From Proluteimonas flavola (lineage in GTDB: Bacteria > Pseudomonadota > Gammaproteobacteria > Xanthomonadales > Xanthomonadaceae), in the NCBI RefSeq assembly GCF_021191705.1, contig NZ_JAIWPU010000025.1:1-41508 (forward strand): DNA of 41,508 bases. The letters are read 5' to 3'. The stretch's first letter is position 1. Every line of letters starts with the position of its first letter. Below are positions 16,145 through 26,150 of the stretch, piece after piece. Below the pieces are notes generated by a model. That model did no database searches, was not told the origin of the DNA, and saw nothing but the letters and a program-made list of their open reading frames with translations. A program made the position numbers and the translations under genes.

Positions 16145-19100
16145 ATGATCCTCGAATTCTTCCGTTTCGAGCTGCGCCAGCAGCTCCGTTCGCCGCTGCT
16201 GTGGTTTCTCGCGGCGCTGTTCGCTTTGCTCGGTTTCGGCGCCGCGTCGAGCGATGCGGTCCAGATCGGCGGCGCGATCGGCAACGTGCATCGCAATGCA
16301 CCGATCGTCGTCGCCCAACTGTTCGGTGCGTTCACGCTGCTGACGATGCTGATCGTGCCGATCTTCGTCAGCACAGCGCTGCTGCGCGATTTCGAACAGG
16401 GCACCGCGGACCTGCTGTTCGCAGGGCCGGTGCGGCGACGCGACTACCTGCTGGGCCGGATCAGTGCCGCGCTGCTGGCGAGCCTGGCAGTGTTCGTCGT
16501 CATCGGCATCGGCCTGTTCGTCGCCCAGTTCATGCCGTGGATCGATCCGGCGCGCCTGGGACCGGTGTCGCTGCGGCCGTATCTGTGGGCGCTCGGCGTG
16601 ATCGTGCTGCCGAACCTGCTGTTCGTCACCGCGCTGCTGGCGCTGCTGGCGGTCACCACGCGCTCGATCCTGTGGGTCTACATCGGCGTGCTCGCGTTCT
16701 TCGTGCTCTACGGCGTCAGCGCGACGCTGATGCAGGACATCGACAACATCTGGCTGGCGACGCTGGTCGAACCGCTGGGCGCCCGCGCGCTGTCGCGCAC
16801 GGTGCGCTACTGGTCGGCCGAGGAGCGCAATTCCGGCCTGCCCGCACTGGCCGGATACCTGCTCGCCAACCGCGCGCTCTGGCTGGGCGTGTCGCTCGCG
16901 TTGTTCGCGGCGACCTTCGCGCTCTTCAGGACCGAGCGCAGCGGCACCGGACGCCGCCTGTTCAAGCGCCGGCGCGTGGCCGCACCGCCGGCGACCGTGG
17001 CGGCCATCGTGCCGTCGCGCGCACCGATCCGCGTCCAGCCGGTGTTCGGCGCGGCGACGGCGTGGGCACAGACCTGGCGACAGGTGCGCTTCGACACCGC
17101 CGGCGTGCTGCGCAGCGTGCCGTTCCTGGTGATGCTGCTGTTCGGCATCGTCAACTTCGTACCGTCGGCGCTGCTGCAGCAATCGATGTACGGCACGTCG
17201 GTCTATCCGGTCACCTCGCAGATGCTCGACGCGCTGCGCGGCAGCTACAGCTTCCTGCTGATGATCGTGGTGATGTTCTACGCCGGCGAACTGGTGTGGA
17301 AGGAACGCAGCGCGAAACTCAACGAAGTGGTCGACGCGATGCCGGTGCCCAACCGCATTCCGCTGCTGGCGAAGTTCCTGACCCTGCTGGTCGTGATCGC
17401 GCTGTTCCAGATGATCGGCATGGCGATGGCGATGGCGGTGCAGCTGTTCAAGGGCCAGGTGCAGCTGGAACCGCTGGTCTATGCGCAGGCGCTGGTGTTC
17501 GATTCGATTCCCTACGTGGTCATGGGCGGGCTGGCGCTGGCGCTGCAGGTCTTCGCCAACAACAAGTTCATCGGCTACGGCCTGCTGGTGCTGGTGCTCG
17601 TCGCGCAGGCCGTGCTCGGCATGCTCGACTTCACCCACAACCTCTACACCATCGGGGCGTGGCCGAACGCGCCGTATTCCGACATGAACGGTTACGGCCA
17701 CTTCCTCGCCGGGCAGCTGGCGTTCCAGGGTTACTGGGGCCTGTTCGTCGCGGCGTTGCTGCTGCTGGCCGCTGCCCTGTGGGTGCGCGGTGTCGATGGC
17801 GGCTGGCGCCAGCGCCTGGCCGGCATGCGCGCGCAGTTGCGTGGTGGCCTGGGCGTCGCGTTCGCGGCAGCGGTGCTCGCGTTCGCGGCGGTCGGCGCTG
17901 TGCTGTTCTGGAACACCAACGTCCGCAACGATTTCGTCTCGCCCGACGGCCAGCTCGATCTGCAGGCCCGTTACGAGCGCGACTACAAACAGTACGAGTC
18001 GCTGCCGCAGCCGCGCATCGTCGCGAGCCGCTCGGACATCGACCTGCGCCCCGAAACGCAATCGATGACCGGCACGCTGGTCTACACCGTACGCAATCCG
18101 CATGCCGGGCCGATCACCGACGTGCACATCGGCATGAGCGACGACCGTGCGCTGGTCGACGTGGATCTCGGTGGGCAGACGCTCGCCAAGCACGACGCGC
18201 CGCTGGGCTATCGCATCTACCGGCTCGCCACACCGCTGGCGCCGGGCGAGACGCGCGAGTTCCGCTTCAGGGTCGACTTCCATCCGACCGGCATCACCAG
18301 CACCCAGGCGCAGACGCAGTTCGTCGAGAACGGCAGCTTCTTCAACAGCGGGATGTTTCCGCAGTTCGGCTACAGCGCGCGTGTCGAGATCAGCGACCGC
18401 AACGAACGGCGCAAGCGCGATCTCGGCGAACCGCGGCGCATGCCGAAGCTGGAGGACGAAGCCGCCCGCGCGAACACCTATCTGACCGACGACGCCGACT
18501 GGATCGATTTCAGCACCACGATCTGCACCGCGCCCGACCAGATCGCGTTGGCGCCGGGTTACATCGAGCGCGAGTTCGAACATGAGGGACGCCGCTGCTT
18601 CAGCTATGCGATGGATCGCCCGATGCTGAATTTCTACGCGTTCCTCTCGGCGCGCTGGGAGGTGCGCAAGGGCATGTACCGGGACATCCCGATCGAGGTG
18701 TACTTCGACCCCAAGCCCCCGTTCAACGTCGACCGGATGATCGAGGCGACACAGAAGTCGCTGGCCTACTACGAGGCCAACTTCACCCCGTACCAGCACC
18801 GCCAGCTGCGCATCATCGAGTTCCCGGGTTACGCGCGTTTCGCCCAGGCCTTCGCCAACACGGTGCCGTATTCGGAATCGATCGGCTTCATCGCCGACCT
18901 GCGCGATGCCGACACGCTCGACTACGTGTTCTACGTCACCGCGCACGAGGTCGCGCACCAGTGGTGGGCGCACCAGGTGATCGGCGCAAACGTGCAGGGC
19001 GCGACGATGCTGTCGGAATCGCTGTCGCAGTACTCGGCGCTGATGGTGATGGAGCAGGAATACGGGCGCCCGCGCATGCGCCAGTTCCTGAAGTACGAAC

Positions 19101-19729
19101 TGGACCGCTACCTCGGCGGCCGCGGTGGCGAGCGTCTGGAGGAACTGCCGCTGTACCGCGTGGAGAACCAGCAGTACATCCACTACCAGAAGGGCTCGCT
19201 GGCGTTCTACCGCCTGCGCGAGGAGATGGGCGAGGCCGCGCTCAACCGTGCGCTCAAGCGGTTCCTCGAGGACAAGGCCTACCAGCAACCGCCGTACACG
19301 ACCTCGCGCGAACTGCTGGACTACATCCGCGCCGAAGCGCGCCCCGACCAGCAGACGCTGATCACCGACCTGTTCGAGACGATCAGCTTCTACGACAACC
19401 GGGTCGTGACGGCGGCGGCGGAACGTCGCGATGATGGACGCTACGACGTCACGCTGACTCTGCATGCGGCCAAGCGCTACGCCGACGGCACCGGCCGCGA
19501 GACCGCGGGCGCGCTCGACGACTGGATCGAGATCGGCGTGTTCGCGCGCGGGCCGTCGGGCAAGGAGCGCGACGAGAAGATGCTGTACCTGGAGCGCCAC
19601 CACATCACGACGGCGGATCCGGTGATCACCGTGACCGTCGACGAGGCGCCGTTCGAGGCCGGCTTCGATCCCTACAACAAGCTGATCGACCGGGTGTCGT
19701 CGGACAACCGCAGGCGCGTGACGCTGTAG
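16145..19729 (+). CDS. ABC-2 permease fused to M1 aminopeptidase domain
   Basis: A 1194-residue fusion. Residues 1-620 hold about 12 membrane helices in two ABC-2-type halves (first half about 15-265, second about 310-620, with KERSAKLNEVVDAMPVPN in its loop). From about 640 to the end is an M1 peptidase-like domain facing the periplasm. Its zinc motif is HEVAHQWW at 934-941. The third ligand is Glu958 in LSESLSQYS, 19 residues after the second His rather than the usual 18. The catalytic Tyr lies in YIHYQKGSLAFYR. The exopeptidase GxMEN motif is not present; YSESIGF stands in its place. I predict coupled export or processing of peptides. Families with this fusion are known by sequence but function is undefined. 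Confidence 0.93.
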   Translation: MILEFFRFELRQQLRSPLLWFLAALFALLGFGAASSDAVQIGGAIGNVHRNAPIVVAQLFGAFTLLTMLIVPIFVSTALLRDFEQGTADLLFAGPVRRRDYLLGRISAALLASLAVFVVIGIGLFVAQFMPWIDPARLGPVSLRPYLWALGVIVLPNLLFVTALLALLAVTTRSILWVYIGVLAFFVLYGVSATLMQDIDNIWLATLVEPLGARALSRTVRYWSAEERNSGLPALAGYLLANRALWLGVSLALFAATFALFRTERSGTGRRLFKRRRVAAPPATVAAIVPSRAPIRVQPVFGAATAWAQTWRQVRFDTAGVLRSVPFLVMLLFGIVNFVPSALLQQSMYGTSVYPVTSQMLDALRGSYSFLLMIVVMFYAGELVWKERSAKLNEVVDAMPVPNRIPLLAKFLTLLVVIALFQMIGMAMAMAVQLFKGQVQLEPLVYAQALVFDSIPYVVMGGLALALQVFANNKFIGYGLLVLVLVAQAVLGMLDFTHNLYTIGAWPNAPYSDMNGYGHFLAGQLAFQGYWGLFVAALLLLAAALWVRGVDGGWRQRLAGMRAQLRGGLGVAFAAAVLAFAAVGAVLFWNTNVRNDFVSPDGQLDLQARYERDYKQYESLPQPRIVASRSDIDLRPETQSMTGTLVYTVRNPHAGPITDVHIGMSDDRALVDVDLGGQTLAKHDAPLGYRIYRLATPLAPGETREFRFRVDFHPTGITSTQAQTQFVENGSFFNSGMFPQFGYSARVEISDRNERRKRDLGEPRRMPKLEDEAARANTYLTDDADWIDFSTTICTAPDQIALAPGYIEREFEHEGRRCFSYAMDRPMLNFYAFLSARWEVRKGMYRDIPIEVYFDPKPPFNVDRMIEATQKSLAYYEANFTPYQHRQLRIIEFPGYARFAQAFANTVPYSESIGFIADLRDADTLDYVFYVTAHEVAHQWWAHQVIGANVQGATMLSESLSQYSALMVMEQEYGRPRMRQFLKYELDRYLGGRGGERLEELPLYRVENQQYIHYQKGSLAFYRLREEMGEAALNRALKRFLEDKAYQQPPYTTSRELLDYIRAEARPDQQTLITDLFETISFYDNRVVTAAAERRDDGRYDVTLTLHAAKRYADGTGRETAGALDDWIEIGVFARGPSGKERDEKMLYLERHHITTADPVITVTVDEAPFEAGFDPYNKLIDRVSSDNRRRVTL

Positions 19730-19773
19730 GCGCGCGCTCGCGCGATGGGGCTCGGCGCGAGGCCCGATCGCCC

Positions 19774-19836
19774 GTGGGAGCGCGCTTGCGCGATGCGGCG
19801 TTCCCGATAAAGCGCATTCGCGCGCAAGCGCGCGGC
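19774..19836. repeat. REP-like palindrome, imperfect copy
   Basis: It begins GTGGGAGCGCGCTTGCGCG and is answered by CGCGCAAGCGCGC at 19821-19833, the same arms as the element at 4-70, but with a lost outer match on the right. It sits between the converging M1 fusion and antiporter genes, with a further GCGCGCTCGCGCGATGGGG fragment at 19732. Confidence 0.75.
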
Positions 19837-19856
19837 TGCAGGCGATCCGGCGCGAT

Positions 19857-21689
19857 CTAGTCCGCCGGCGTCCCGGTATTCAACGACCGGCTCTCACGCC
19901 GCGGCCGCGTCAGCGGCGTCGGCTTCGGGCCCGGCGCGCCGGTGTTCTTGATGATCAGCGGGATGCCGGCACGGGTGTCGTTGCTGGCGGTTTCCAGTTC
20001 GAAACGCTCGGCATCGAGACGGCGGACCTGGGTCGCGATTGCGTCGGCGTCCTCTTCGGACACGTCGAGTTCGCGCAGCACGGCGGCGCCGAACTGCACC
20101 GCGGATTCGAAGGTCTCGCGGATCTGGAAATCGACACCGGCGTTGACCAGCGACAGCGAATGCTCGCGGTCGAACGATCGCACCAGCAGCTTGGCCTGCG
20201 TGAACTGGTGGGCGGCCAGTTCGACGATGCGGTCGGCGGCCTCGCGGTCGTCGATGCAGATCGCGATCGCGCGCGCCGTGCGGGCGCCCGACGCGTGCAG
20301 CACGTCGAGACGGGTGCCGTCGCCGTAGTAGACCTTGAAGCCGAACTCGGCCGCGCTCTGGATCATCTCGATGTCGGTGTCGATGATCGTGACGTCGACG
20401 TCGCGCGCCAGCAGCGACTGGCTCATGACCTGGCCGAAGCGGCCGAAGCCGATGATCAGCACGCTGCCGCTCTGGCCCGCGACGTCTTCCACGTCGTCCG
20501 GACGCGCGGCCCTGGCCTTGACGATGAAGCGCTGGGTCGCCAACACCACCAGCGGCGTCAGCGCCATCGACAGCACGACGATCGCGGTGAAGTTCGCATT
20601 GACCTCGGCGTCGATCAGGCCGGTCGCGGCGGCTGTGGAGAACAGCACGAAGGCGAACTCGCCGCCCTGCGCCATCAGCACCGCGCGCTCCAGCGCTTCG
20701 GGATGGGAACTGCGGGTCACGCGCGCGACGATGTAGATGCACAGCGCCTTGGTCGCCATTGCCGCGAGCACACCGCCGACGATCAGCGGCCAGTTCGCCG
20801 CGACCACCGTCAGGTTCAGTGCCATGCCGACGCCGAGGAAGAACAGGCCCAGCAGGATCCCGCGGAAGGGTTCGATGTCGGCTTCGATCTGGTGCCGGAA
20901 CGAGGATTCCGACAGCAGCACGCCGGCGAGGAACGCGCCCATCGCCATCGACAGGCCGCCGAGCTGCATCAGCAGCGCCGCGCCCAGCACCACCAGCAGC
21001 GCGGCCGCGGTCATGACCTCGCGTGCCTTGGCCGCGGCGAGGATGCGGAACATCGGATTGAGCAGATAGATGCCGGCGACGATCAGCGCGACCAGCGAGC
21101 CGATGCCGATCGCGATCGACATCCAGCGCGAAGGCGCATCGACCGCGGCTTCGGGCGTCGGCGCGAGGAACGCGATCAGCGCCAGCAGCGGCACGATCAG
21201 CAGATCCTCGAACAGCAGCACCGAGACGATCTTCTGGCCGTGCGGCAGGGCGATCTCGCCGCGCTCGGACAGCAACTGCATCACGACCGCGGTGGACGTC
21301 ATCACGAAGCCGGACGCACCGACGAACGCGATCGGCCACGGGAAGCCGAACGCCGCGCCGAGCAGGGTCAGCGCGGTGATGCTGAGGATGATCTGCAGCG
21401 CGCCGAGGCCGAAGATCTGCCGGCGCAGGCTCCACAGGTGCGAGGGCCGCATCTCCAGGCCGATGACGAACAGGAACATCACCACGCCGAGTTCGGCGAC
21501 GTGGAGGATCGACTGCGGATCGGAAAACCAGCCGAAACCGAACGGTCCGATCGCCAGGCCCGCGGCGAGATAGCCGAGCACCGAGCCGAGCCGGAGCTTG
21601 CGGAACAGCGGCACCGCGACGACAGCTGCGCCGAGCAGCGCGACCACCTGGATCAGCTGGCTGGTGGTTTCGTGGGCCTCGGTGGCCAT
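19857..21689 (-). CDS. KefB/KefC-like cation:proton antiporter (CPA2 family) with RCK domain
   Basis: A 610-residue CPA2 antiporter: an N-terminal Na+/H+-exchanger membrane domain of about 12 helices (residues 10-390, starting LIQVVALLGAAVVAVPLFRKLRLGSVLGYL and including GLEMRP), then a TrkA-N/RCK domain from about 408 (SVLIIGFGRFGQ, the NAD-type GxGxxG fold, with IIDTD at the end of the second strand). Size matches KefB (601) and KefC (620). In E. coli these export K+ under glutathione-adduct control; no KefF/KefG-like flavoprotein is adjacent, so regulation here may differ. It is separated from the DoxX gene by three bases. Confidence 0.92.
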   Translation of the reverse strand: MATEAHETTSQLIQVVALLGAAVVAVPLFRKLRLGSVLGYLAAGLAIGPFGFGWFSDPQSILHVAELGVVMFLFVIGLEMRPSHLWSLRRQIFGLGALQIILSITALTLLGAAFGFPWPIAFVGASGFVMTSTAVVMQLLSERGEIALPHGQKIVSVLLFEDLLIVPLLALIAFLAPTPEAAVDAPSRWMSIAIGIGSLVALIVAGIYLLNPMFRILAAAKAREVMTAAALLVVLGAALLMQLGGLSMAMGAFLAGVLLSESSFRHQIEADIEPFRGILLGLFFLGVGMALNLTVVAANWPLIVGGVLAAMATKALCIYIVARVTRSSHPEALERAVLMAQGGEFAFVLFSTAAATGLIDAEVNANFTAIVVLSMALTPLVVLATQRFIVKARAARPDDVEDVAGQSGSVLIIGFGRFGQVMSQSLLARDVDVTIIDTDIEMIQSAAEFGFKVYYGDGTRLDVLHASGARTARAIAICIDDREAADRIVELAAHQFTQAKLLVRSFDREHSLSLVNAGVDFQIRETFESAVQFGAAVLRELDVSEEDADAIATQVRRLDAERFELETASNDTRAGIPLIIKNTGAPGPKPTPLTRPRRESRSLNTGTPAD

Positions 21690-21692
21690 GGA

Positions 21693-22055
21693 TCACTTCC
21701 TCGGTGCGGTCGCGGCCAGCAGCAGGAAGCCGCCGGCCAATGCGATGTTCTTCATGAAATGCAGAAGCTGGCCGTCGAGCGCGGCAGCGCGTGCCGACCA
21801 GAAGGGATGCGACAGCAGGGCGTCCGCCACCAGCAGCGCCGCGGCGGCCAGCGCGACCCAGCGCAGGCGCCAGCCGCCGAGCAGCAGCAGGCCCAGCAAC
21901 AGTTCGCCGACGCTGAGTACCAGCGCGGCATTCGACATCGCCATGCCGTCGAGCGCGCCCCAGACCCGCCAGCCACCGAGCACGATGAACAGGCTGGCCA
22001 TCAGGACGCGTGCGAGCAGCATCGGTGCGGACGGTGCGCTGGAGCGGAAGGCCAT
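21693..22055 (-). CDS. DoxX-family membrane protein
   Basis: A 120-residue protein with four hydrophobic segments, of the DoxX family (small quinone-related or thiol-oxidation associated membrane subunits; exact role unproven). The C-terminal signature HFMKNIALAGGFLLLA is typical. The ATG at 22055 is preceded by AGGAC nine bases away. It is followed after three bases by the antiporter gene, so the two are one transcript, an arrangement that might link redox state with ion efflux (inference). Confidence 0.85.
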   Translation of the reverse strand: MAFRSSAPSAPMLLARVLMASLFIVLGGWRVWGALDGMAMSNAALVLSVGELLLGLLLLGGWRLRWVALAAAALLVADALLSHPFWSARAAALDGQLLHFMKNIALAGGFLLLAATAPRK

Positions 22056-22683
22056 GGGAAGGTCCTGTCGAGGATGTGTGAAGGGTGACACAGCGCCGGA
22101 CGAGCGCCCAGCATGGCCATGACACGCATCGTGTCGCGCCCGGGATCCCCGAGAACCTGTTCGCGATCCCGGCGCACGTCGCGTGGCCGCGTTGCGGCCA
22201 CCCTGCGGGCCGGGCCTGTGGACGCGCAGACCCGCGTCATCGCTCGGTCGCGTACGGGCGTACGCGCTCTCGCGCTTCCTTGGCCTGCGCGCCCACACGC
22301 TCCGGCGCGACAGACGCCGAGATCGTGAACAGGTTCTGATAGCCGGCTGTCGCGGCGCGTCGCCAGCCGCTGGAGTCGTGGGCTGAATTGGCGTAGACTC
22401 TGTCCCGTTCTGCAACACGGCTGCCCCTGTCCGACGCGATCCGCGCCGGCAGATACGATCCTGGTACGCCTACCGCATTGATCGATCCCGATCCGCGCGG
22501 ACTTATCCCGCACGTCTTTCGTCGCGCAGACCACGGCCCGGAGCATCCGGCAGCCGTTCCATCATTGCTCGCAGCGCGGTTTGTGGATAGCTCCGAGCAA
22601 GACTTCCCAGCGTTTCCGTTCCGCTGTCGTGCGTCCGCACGATTCGCAGGCGGCGGCGTGCGGAAGCGCTAAGGAGTTCCAAG
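22056..22683. other. 628-bp gap between DoxX and rhlE
   Basis: No open frame here has protein-like composition. The last part (about 22480-22676) may be an untranslated leader of rhlE: it carries complementary segments TCCGCAC (22637-22643) and GTGCGGA (22659-22665), the second just upstream of the AAGGAG ribosome site. I see no known riboswitch or tRNA. Confidence 0.6.
22671..22676 (+). promoter_or_regulatory. Strong ribosome-binding site of rhlE
   Basis: AAGGAG lies seven bases before the ATG at 22684 and sets the start. A hairpin ending at about 22665 could control access to it. Confidence 0.7.
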
Positions 22684-24060
<1,377 letters not shown>

Positions 24061-24103
24061 TTCCGGGCGCGGCGCGGACTTCGCGGTCCGGGGCGCGTTC
24101 ACG

Positions 24104-24132
24104 AAAAAGGCCGCCCTCGGGCGGCCTTTTTT
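24104..24132 (+). terminator. Rho-independent terminator of rhlE
   Basis: Stem GGCCGCCC/GGGCGGCC with A5 before and T6 after, 44 bases past the rhlE stop. Confidence 0.88.
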
Positions 24133-24206
24133 CGTCCTGCAATGGCGCAGCGCTGACGTCAGGTCGCATCGCCGCTGACGTGTGTGTCAGGCGCTGGAAG
24201 ACCAAT

Positions 24207-24247
24207 GCCCTCCCCCGCGTGCGGGGGAGGGTTGGGTGGGGGCAAAC
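24207..24247 (+). repeat. Intergenic palindrome, copy C
   Basis: The same element as copy A at 12609: a CCCTCCCCCGC stem with tail TTGGGTGGGGGC. The stem core differs by one base. Confidence 0.85.
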
Positions 24248-24387
24248 CATCAGACGGTGGCGTCTGCTGATGCAGGCACGCTGTCGGCGCCCGGGCATCC
24301 GCTTTGAGCGCCCGGATTGGGCGCCCGTCGGACCGTTGGGCGCGAGGCTTGCGCGTGCAGGTCATTCGATCCAAGTCCTGACAGCTC

Positions 24388-24424
24388 GCCCCCACCCAAC
24401 CCTCCCCCGCGCGCGGGGGAGGGC
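24388..24424 (-). repeat. Intergenic palindrome, copy D
   Basis: The reverse complement of copy C with a single substitution in the stem loop. It faces C across about 140 bases, so C and D could pair over their full 37 bases. Confidence 0.85.
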
Positions 24425-24452
24425 TTCAGCCTGCAAGCTGCGCCCACAACGC

Positions 24453-24477
24453 AAAAGGCCGCCTTTCGGCGGCCTTC
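24453..24477 (-). terminator. Rho-independent terminator of the NlpC/P60 gene
   Basis: A 9-bp stem (24455-24463 with 24468-24476, loop TTTC), followed on the minus strand by TT and GCG. It lies about 20 bases past the stop. The T tail is short. Confidence 0.7.
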
Positions 24478-24496
24478 TCGCATCGGGCGTGAGCCC

Positions 24497-25144
24497 TCAG
24501 ACGCCGGCGACGCGGCGTGCGGACTTGAAGCGGGTGGCCCAGTAGCCCGAGTCCAGCTCGGAGACCATCACGTCCTTGCCGGTGCGCGGGGCGTGCACGA
24601 AGCGGCCGTCGCCCAGATAGATGCCGACGTGGTCGATGCGGTTGCCGCGGCGGCCGAAGAACACCAGGTCGCCGGCGGTCAGGGCAGTGCGCTCGACGCG
24701 CTCGCCGTTCTGCGCCATGTCGCGGGAGACGCGCGGCAGGTCGATGCCCAGCGCGGTACGGAACACGTAGCCCACCAGGCCGCTGCAGTCGAAGCCGCTG
24801 TCGGGGCTGGAGCCGCCCCAGCGGTACGGGGTGCCGATGAAGCTCAGGGCGCGCTTGAGCAGGCCCTCGACCCGACCGTCGGCCTGGACGGGCTTGTCGA
24901 CGTCCATCGCGATGAGCTGGTTGATGTCGCTGGCCAGCAGCATTTCGGGCTGGGCGAGCTGTGCGGTCGGTGCGGTGAGCGCGCGGGCGACCGAGGTGGT
25001 CGCTTCGATCTGGTCGGCGGAGTCGCCGGCGAGGCCGGGGCCTGCGAAAACGGGTGCTGCGGAGAAGGCGAGAACACTTGCGACCAGGGCAGTGCGAAGG
25101 CGGCTGTGGCGTTTGGCGCGGGCGCCTGGCGTTGCATCTGTCAT
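24497..25144 (-). CDS. NlpC/P60-family endopeptidase (secreted), copy 1
   Basis: A 215-residue protein with a signal peptide (RLRTALVASVLAFSAAPVFA) and a C-terminal NlpC/P60 domain (about 95-215). The papain-like triad is visible: Cys120 in FDCSG, His172 in DHVGIYLGDG and His184 in FVHAP. These enzymes cut the D-Glu/meso-Dap bond in peptidoglycan stem peptides. Between residues 35 and 92 is a low-similarity linker that may bind the wall or a partner. The ATG at 25144 is used; a GTG two codons upstream (25150) is the alternative. A second copy follows upstream at 25492. Confidence 0.93.
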   Translation of the reverse strand: MTDATPGARAKRHSRLRTALVASVLAFSAAPVFAGPGLAGDSADQIEATTSVARALTAPTAQLAQPEMLLASDINQLIAMDVDKPVQADGRVEGLLKRALSFIGTPYRWGGSSPDSGFDCSGLVGYVFRTALGIDLPRVSRDMAQNGERVERTALTAGDLVFFGRRGNRIDHVGIYLGDGRFVHAPRTGKDVMVSELDSGYWATRFKSARRVAGV

Positions 25145-25491
25145 CGTCACGTGGGTTTCACATTGTCGCGGACCAGCGGGGGAAGCTACCGGACGGGAAT
25201 GTGAAAGTTGTTAAACAAAAATTAATGAATGCGTACAAGTCCTCGTTTTTGAACAGAAGTCAGTGAAGAGCGTGTGGAGCAACAGGCCGGCGCTTCAGTC
25301 CTGGGCCGGGGCGAACGGCCTGGCAATGAGGATGTGAAAAGATGAATGCGGGGCTGGATGAACGAGGTGCAGGCAGATGCGCCGGACGCTTCGAGGGTCG
25401 AATCTTTCAGTTCGAGATCGATGCCGCACGGCGCGAATGGACGGCGCGTCGATGCACCGGCGGATGCCTCACAGCGTTCGATCGCGTTCTC
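25145..25491. other. 347-bp gap between NlpC/P60 copies
   Basis: No gene is seen. It contains the most AT-rich patch of the window (about 25196-25262), which carries a candidate minus-strand promoter for copy 1. The rest (25263-25491) is ordinary GC-rich sequence without a terminator I can identify for copy 2. Confidence 0.6.
25210..25238 (-). promoter_or_regulatory. Candidate sigma70 promoter for NlpC/P60 copy 1
   Basis: On the minus strand TTGTAC (25233-25238) and TTTAAC (25210-25215) are separated by 17 bases within an AT-rich patch. Matches are three of six and four of six. The leader would be about 60 bases. Confidence 0.35.
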
Positions 25492-26010
25492 TCAATGCAG
25501 CACGCGCCTGGACCCGGAGTAGTTCCGCACCCAGTAGCTGCCATCCAGATGGTCCAGCCGCACGGTGCCGCCGGTGCTCGGGGCGTGCACGAAGCGGCCC
25601 TCGCCGACATAGATGCCGACATGGGTCACGCTGCCGCCGCTGCCGAAGAACACCAGGTCGCCGGTCGCCAGGCGGGCGGGTTCGATCTTCGGGCCCTGGT
25701 AGGCGAACAGTTCGCGGGACGTGCGCGGCAGGCGCAGGTCGAGCATGTCGCGGAACACGTAGTTCACCAGCCCGCTGCAGTCGAAGCCGCCCTCGGGCGT
25801 GTTGCCGCCGTAGCGGTAGGGCGTGCCGACGAGGCTGATCGCCCGCATCAGCACCGCATTCGCGGCCGCCGGGTCGGCCGGGGCGACCGGCGTCCAGGTG
25901 CGGGTTGCGGCCTGCGGCTTCGCAGCCGGCGGGGTGGGGCGCACGTCGTCGCGTCCGCAGGCGGCCAGCGCGAGGGTCCCCAGGAGCAGCGGAAACAGCC
26001 AATGGCGCAC
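25492..26010 (-). CDS. NlpC/P60-family endopeptidase (lipoprotein), copy 2
   Basis: A 172-residue protein with a lipoprotein signal (RHWLFPLLLGTLALAAC) and an NlpC/P60 domain with FDCSG (catalytic Cys), THVGIYVGEG (His) and FVHAPS. I chose GTG at 26010, which makes the lipobox start ideal; ATGs at 26061 and 26082 are in frame, but codons there (CAA, GCA, CCA, CAT, TAT) are unlike the gene and the region seems to hold promoter elements. The domain resembles copy 1 closely (GTPYR.GG..P..GFDCSGLV.YVFR), so the two are local duplicates with different cell placement: copy 1 secreted, copy 2 membrane-anchored. It is divergent from slyD. Confidence 0.88.
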   Translation of the reverse strand: MRHWLFPLLLGTLALAACGRDDVRPTPPAAKPQAATRTWTPVAPADPAAANAVLMRAISLVGTPYRYGGNTPEGGFDCSGLVNYVFRDMLDLRLPRTSRELFAYQGPKIEPARLATGDLVFFGSGGSVTHVGIYVGEGRFVHAPSTGGTVRLDHLDGSYWVRNYSGSRRVLH

Positions 26011-26015
26011 GGCGG

Positions 26016-26045
26016 TTGGCGCCGGCGTGCCGGAGTCCGGATAAT
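26016..26045 (+). promoter_or_regulatory. Candidate promoter of slyD
   Basis: TTGGCG (26016-26021) and GATAAT (26040-26045, five of six) are 18 bases apart. Leader about 100 bases. Confidence 0.45.
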
Positions 26046-26150
26046 GTGGGGTTGCTTGCATGGGGCGCCCGGTGGAATGCATCGCGGCATCCTGCCCCAG
26101 CCACACATCCTCCTCAAGCGGCGTTGCCGCGCTATCCGGATATTCCAGCA

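Noticed and set aside
15047..19603. 1518-residue minus open frame opposite the ABC/M1 operon
   Set aside because: It is the antisense shadow of high-GC genes with clear motifs on the plus strand; His/Gln/Arg-rich text without domains.
20160..22088. Long plus-strand frame opposite the antiporter gene
   Set aside because: Shadow frame; the minus strand encodes a full KefB/C-like protein.
22478..22672. 64-residue open frame before rhlE
   Set aside because: Composition is not protein-like, there is no ribosome site, and it ends in the rhlE ribosome site region.
25492..26082. Start of NlpC/P60 copy 2 at ATG 26082 with AGGA upstream
   Set aside because: It has the better ribosome site, but would add a long non-signal extension over probable slyD promoter sequence; kept only as an alternative.
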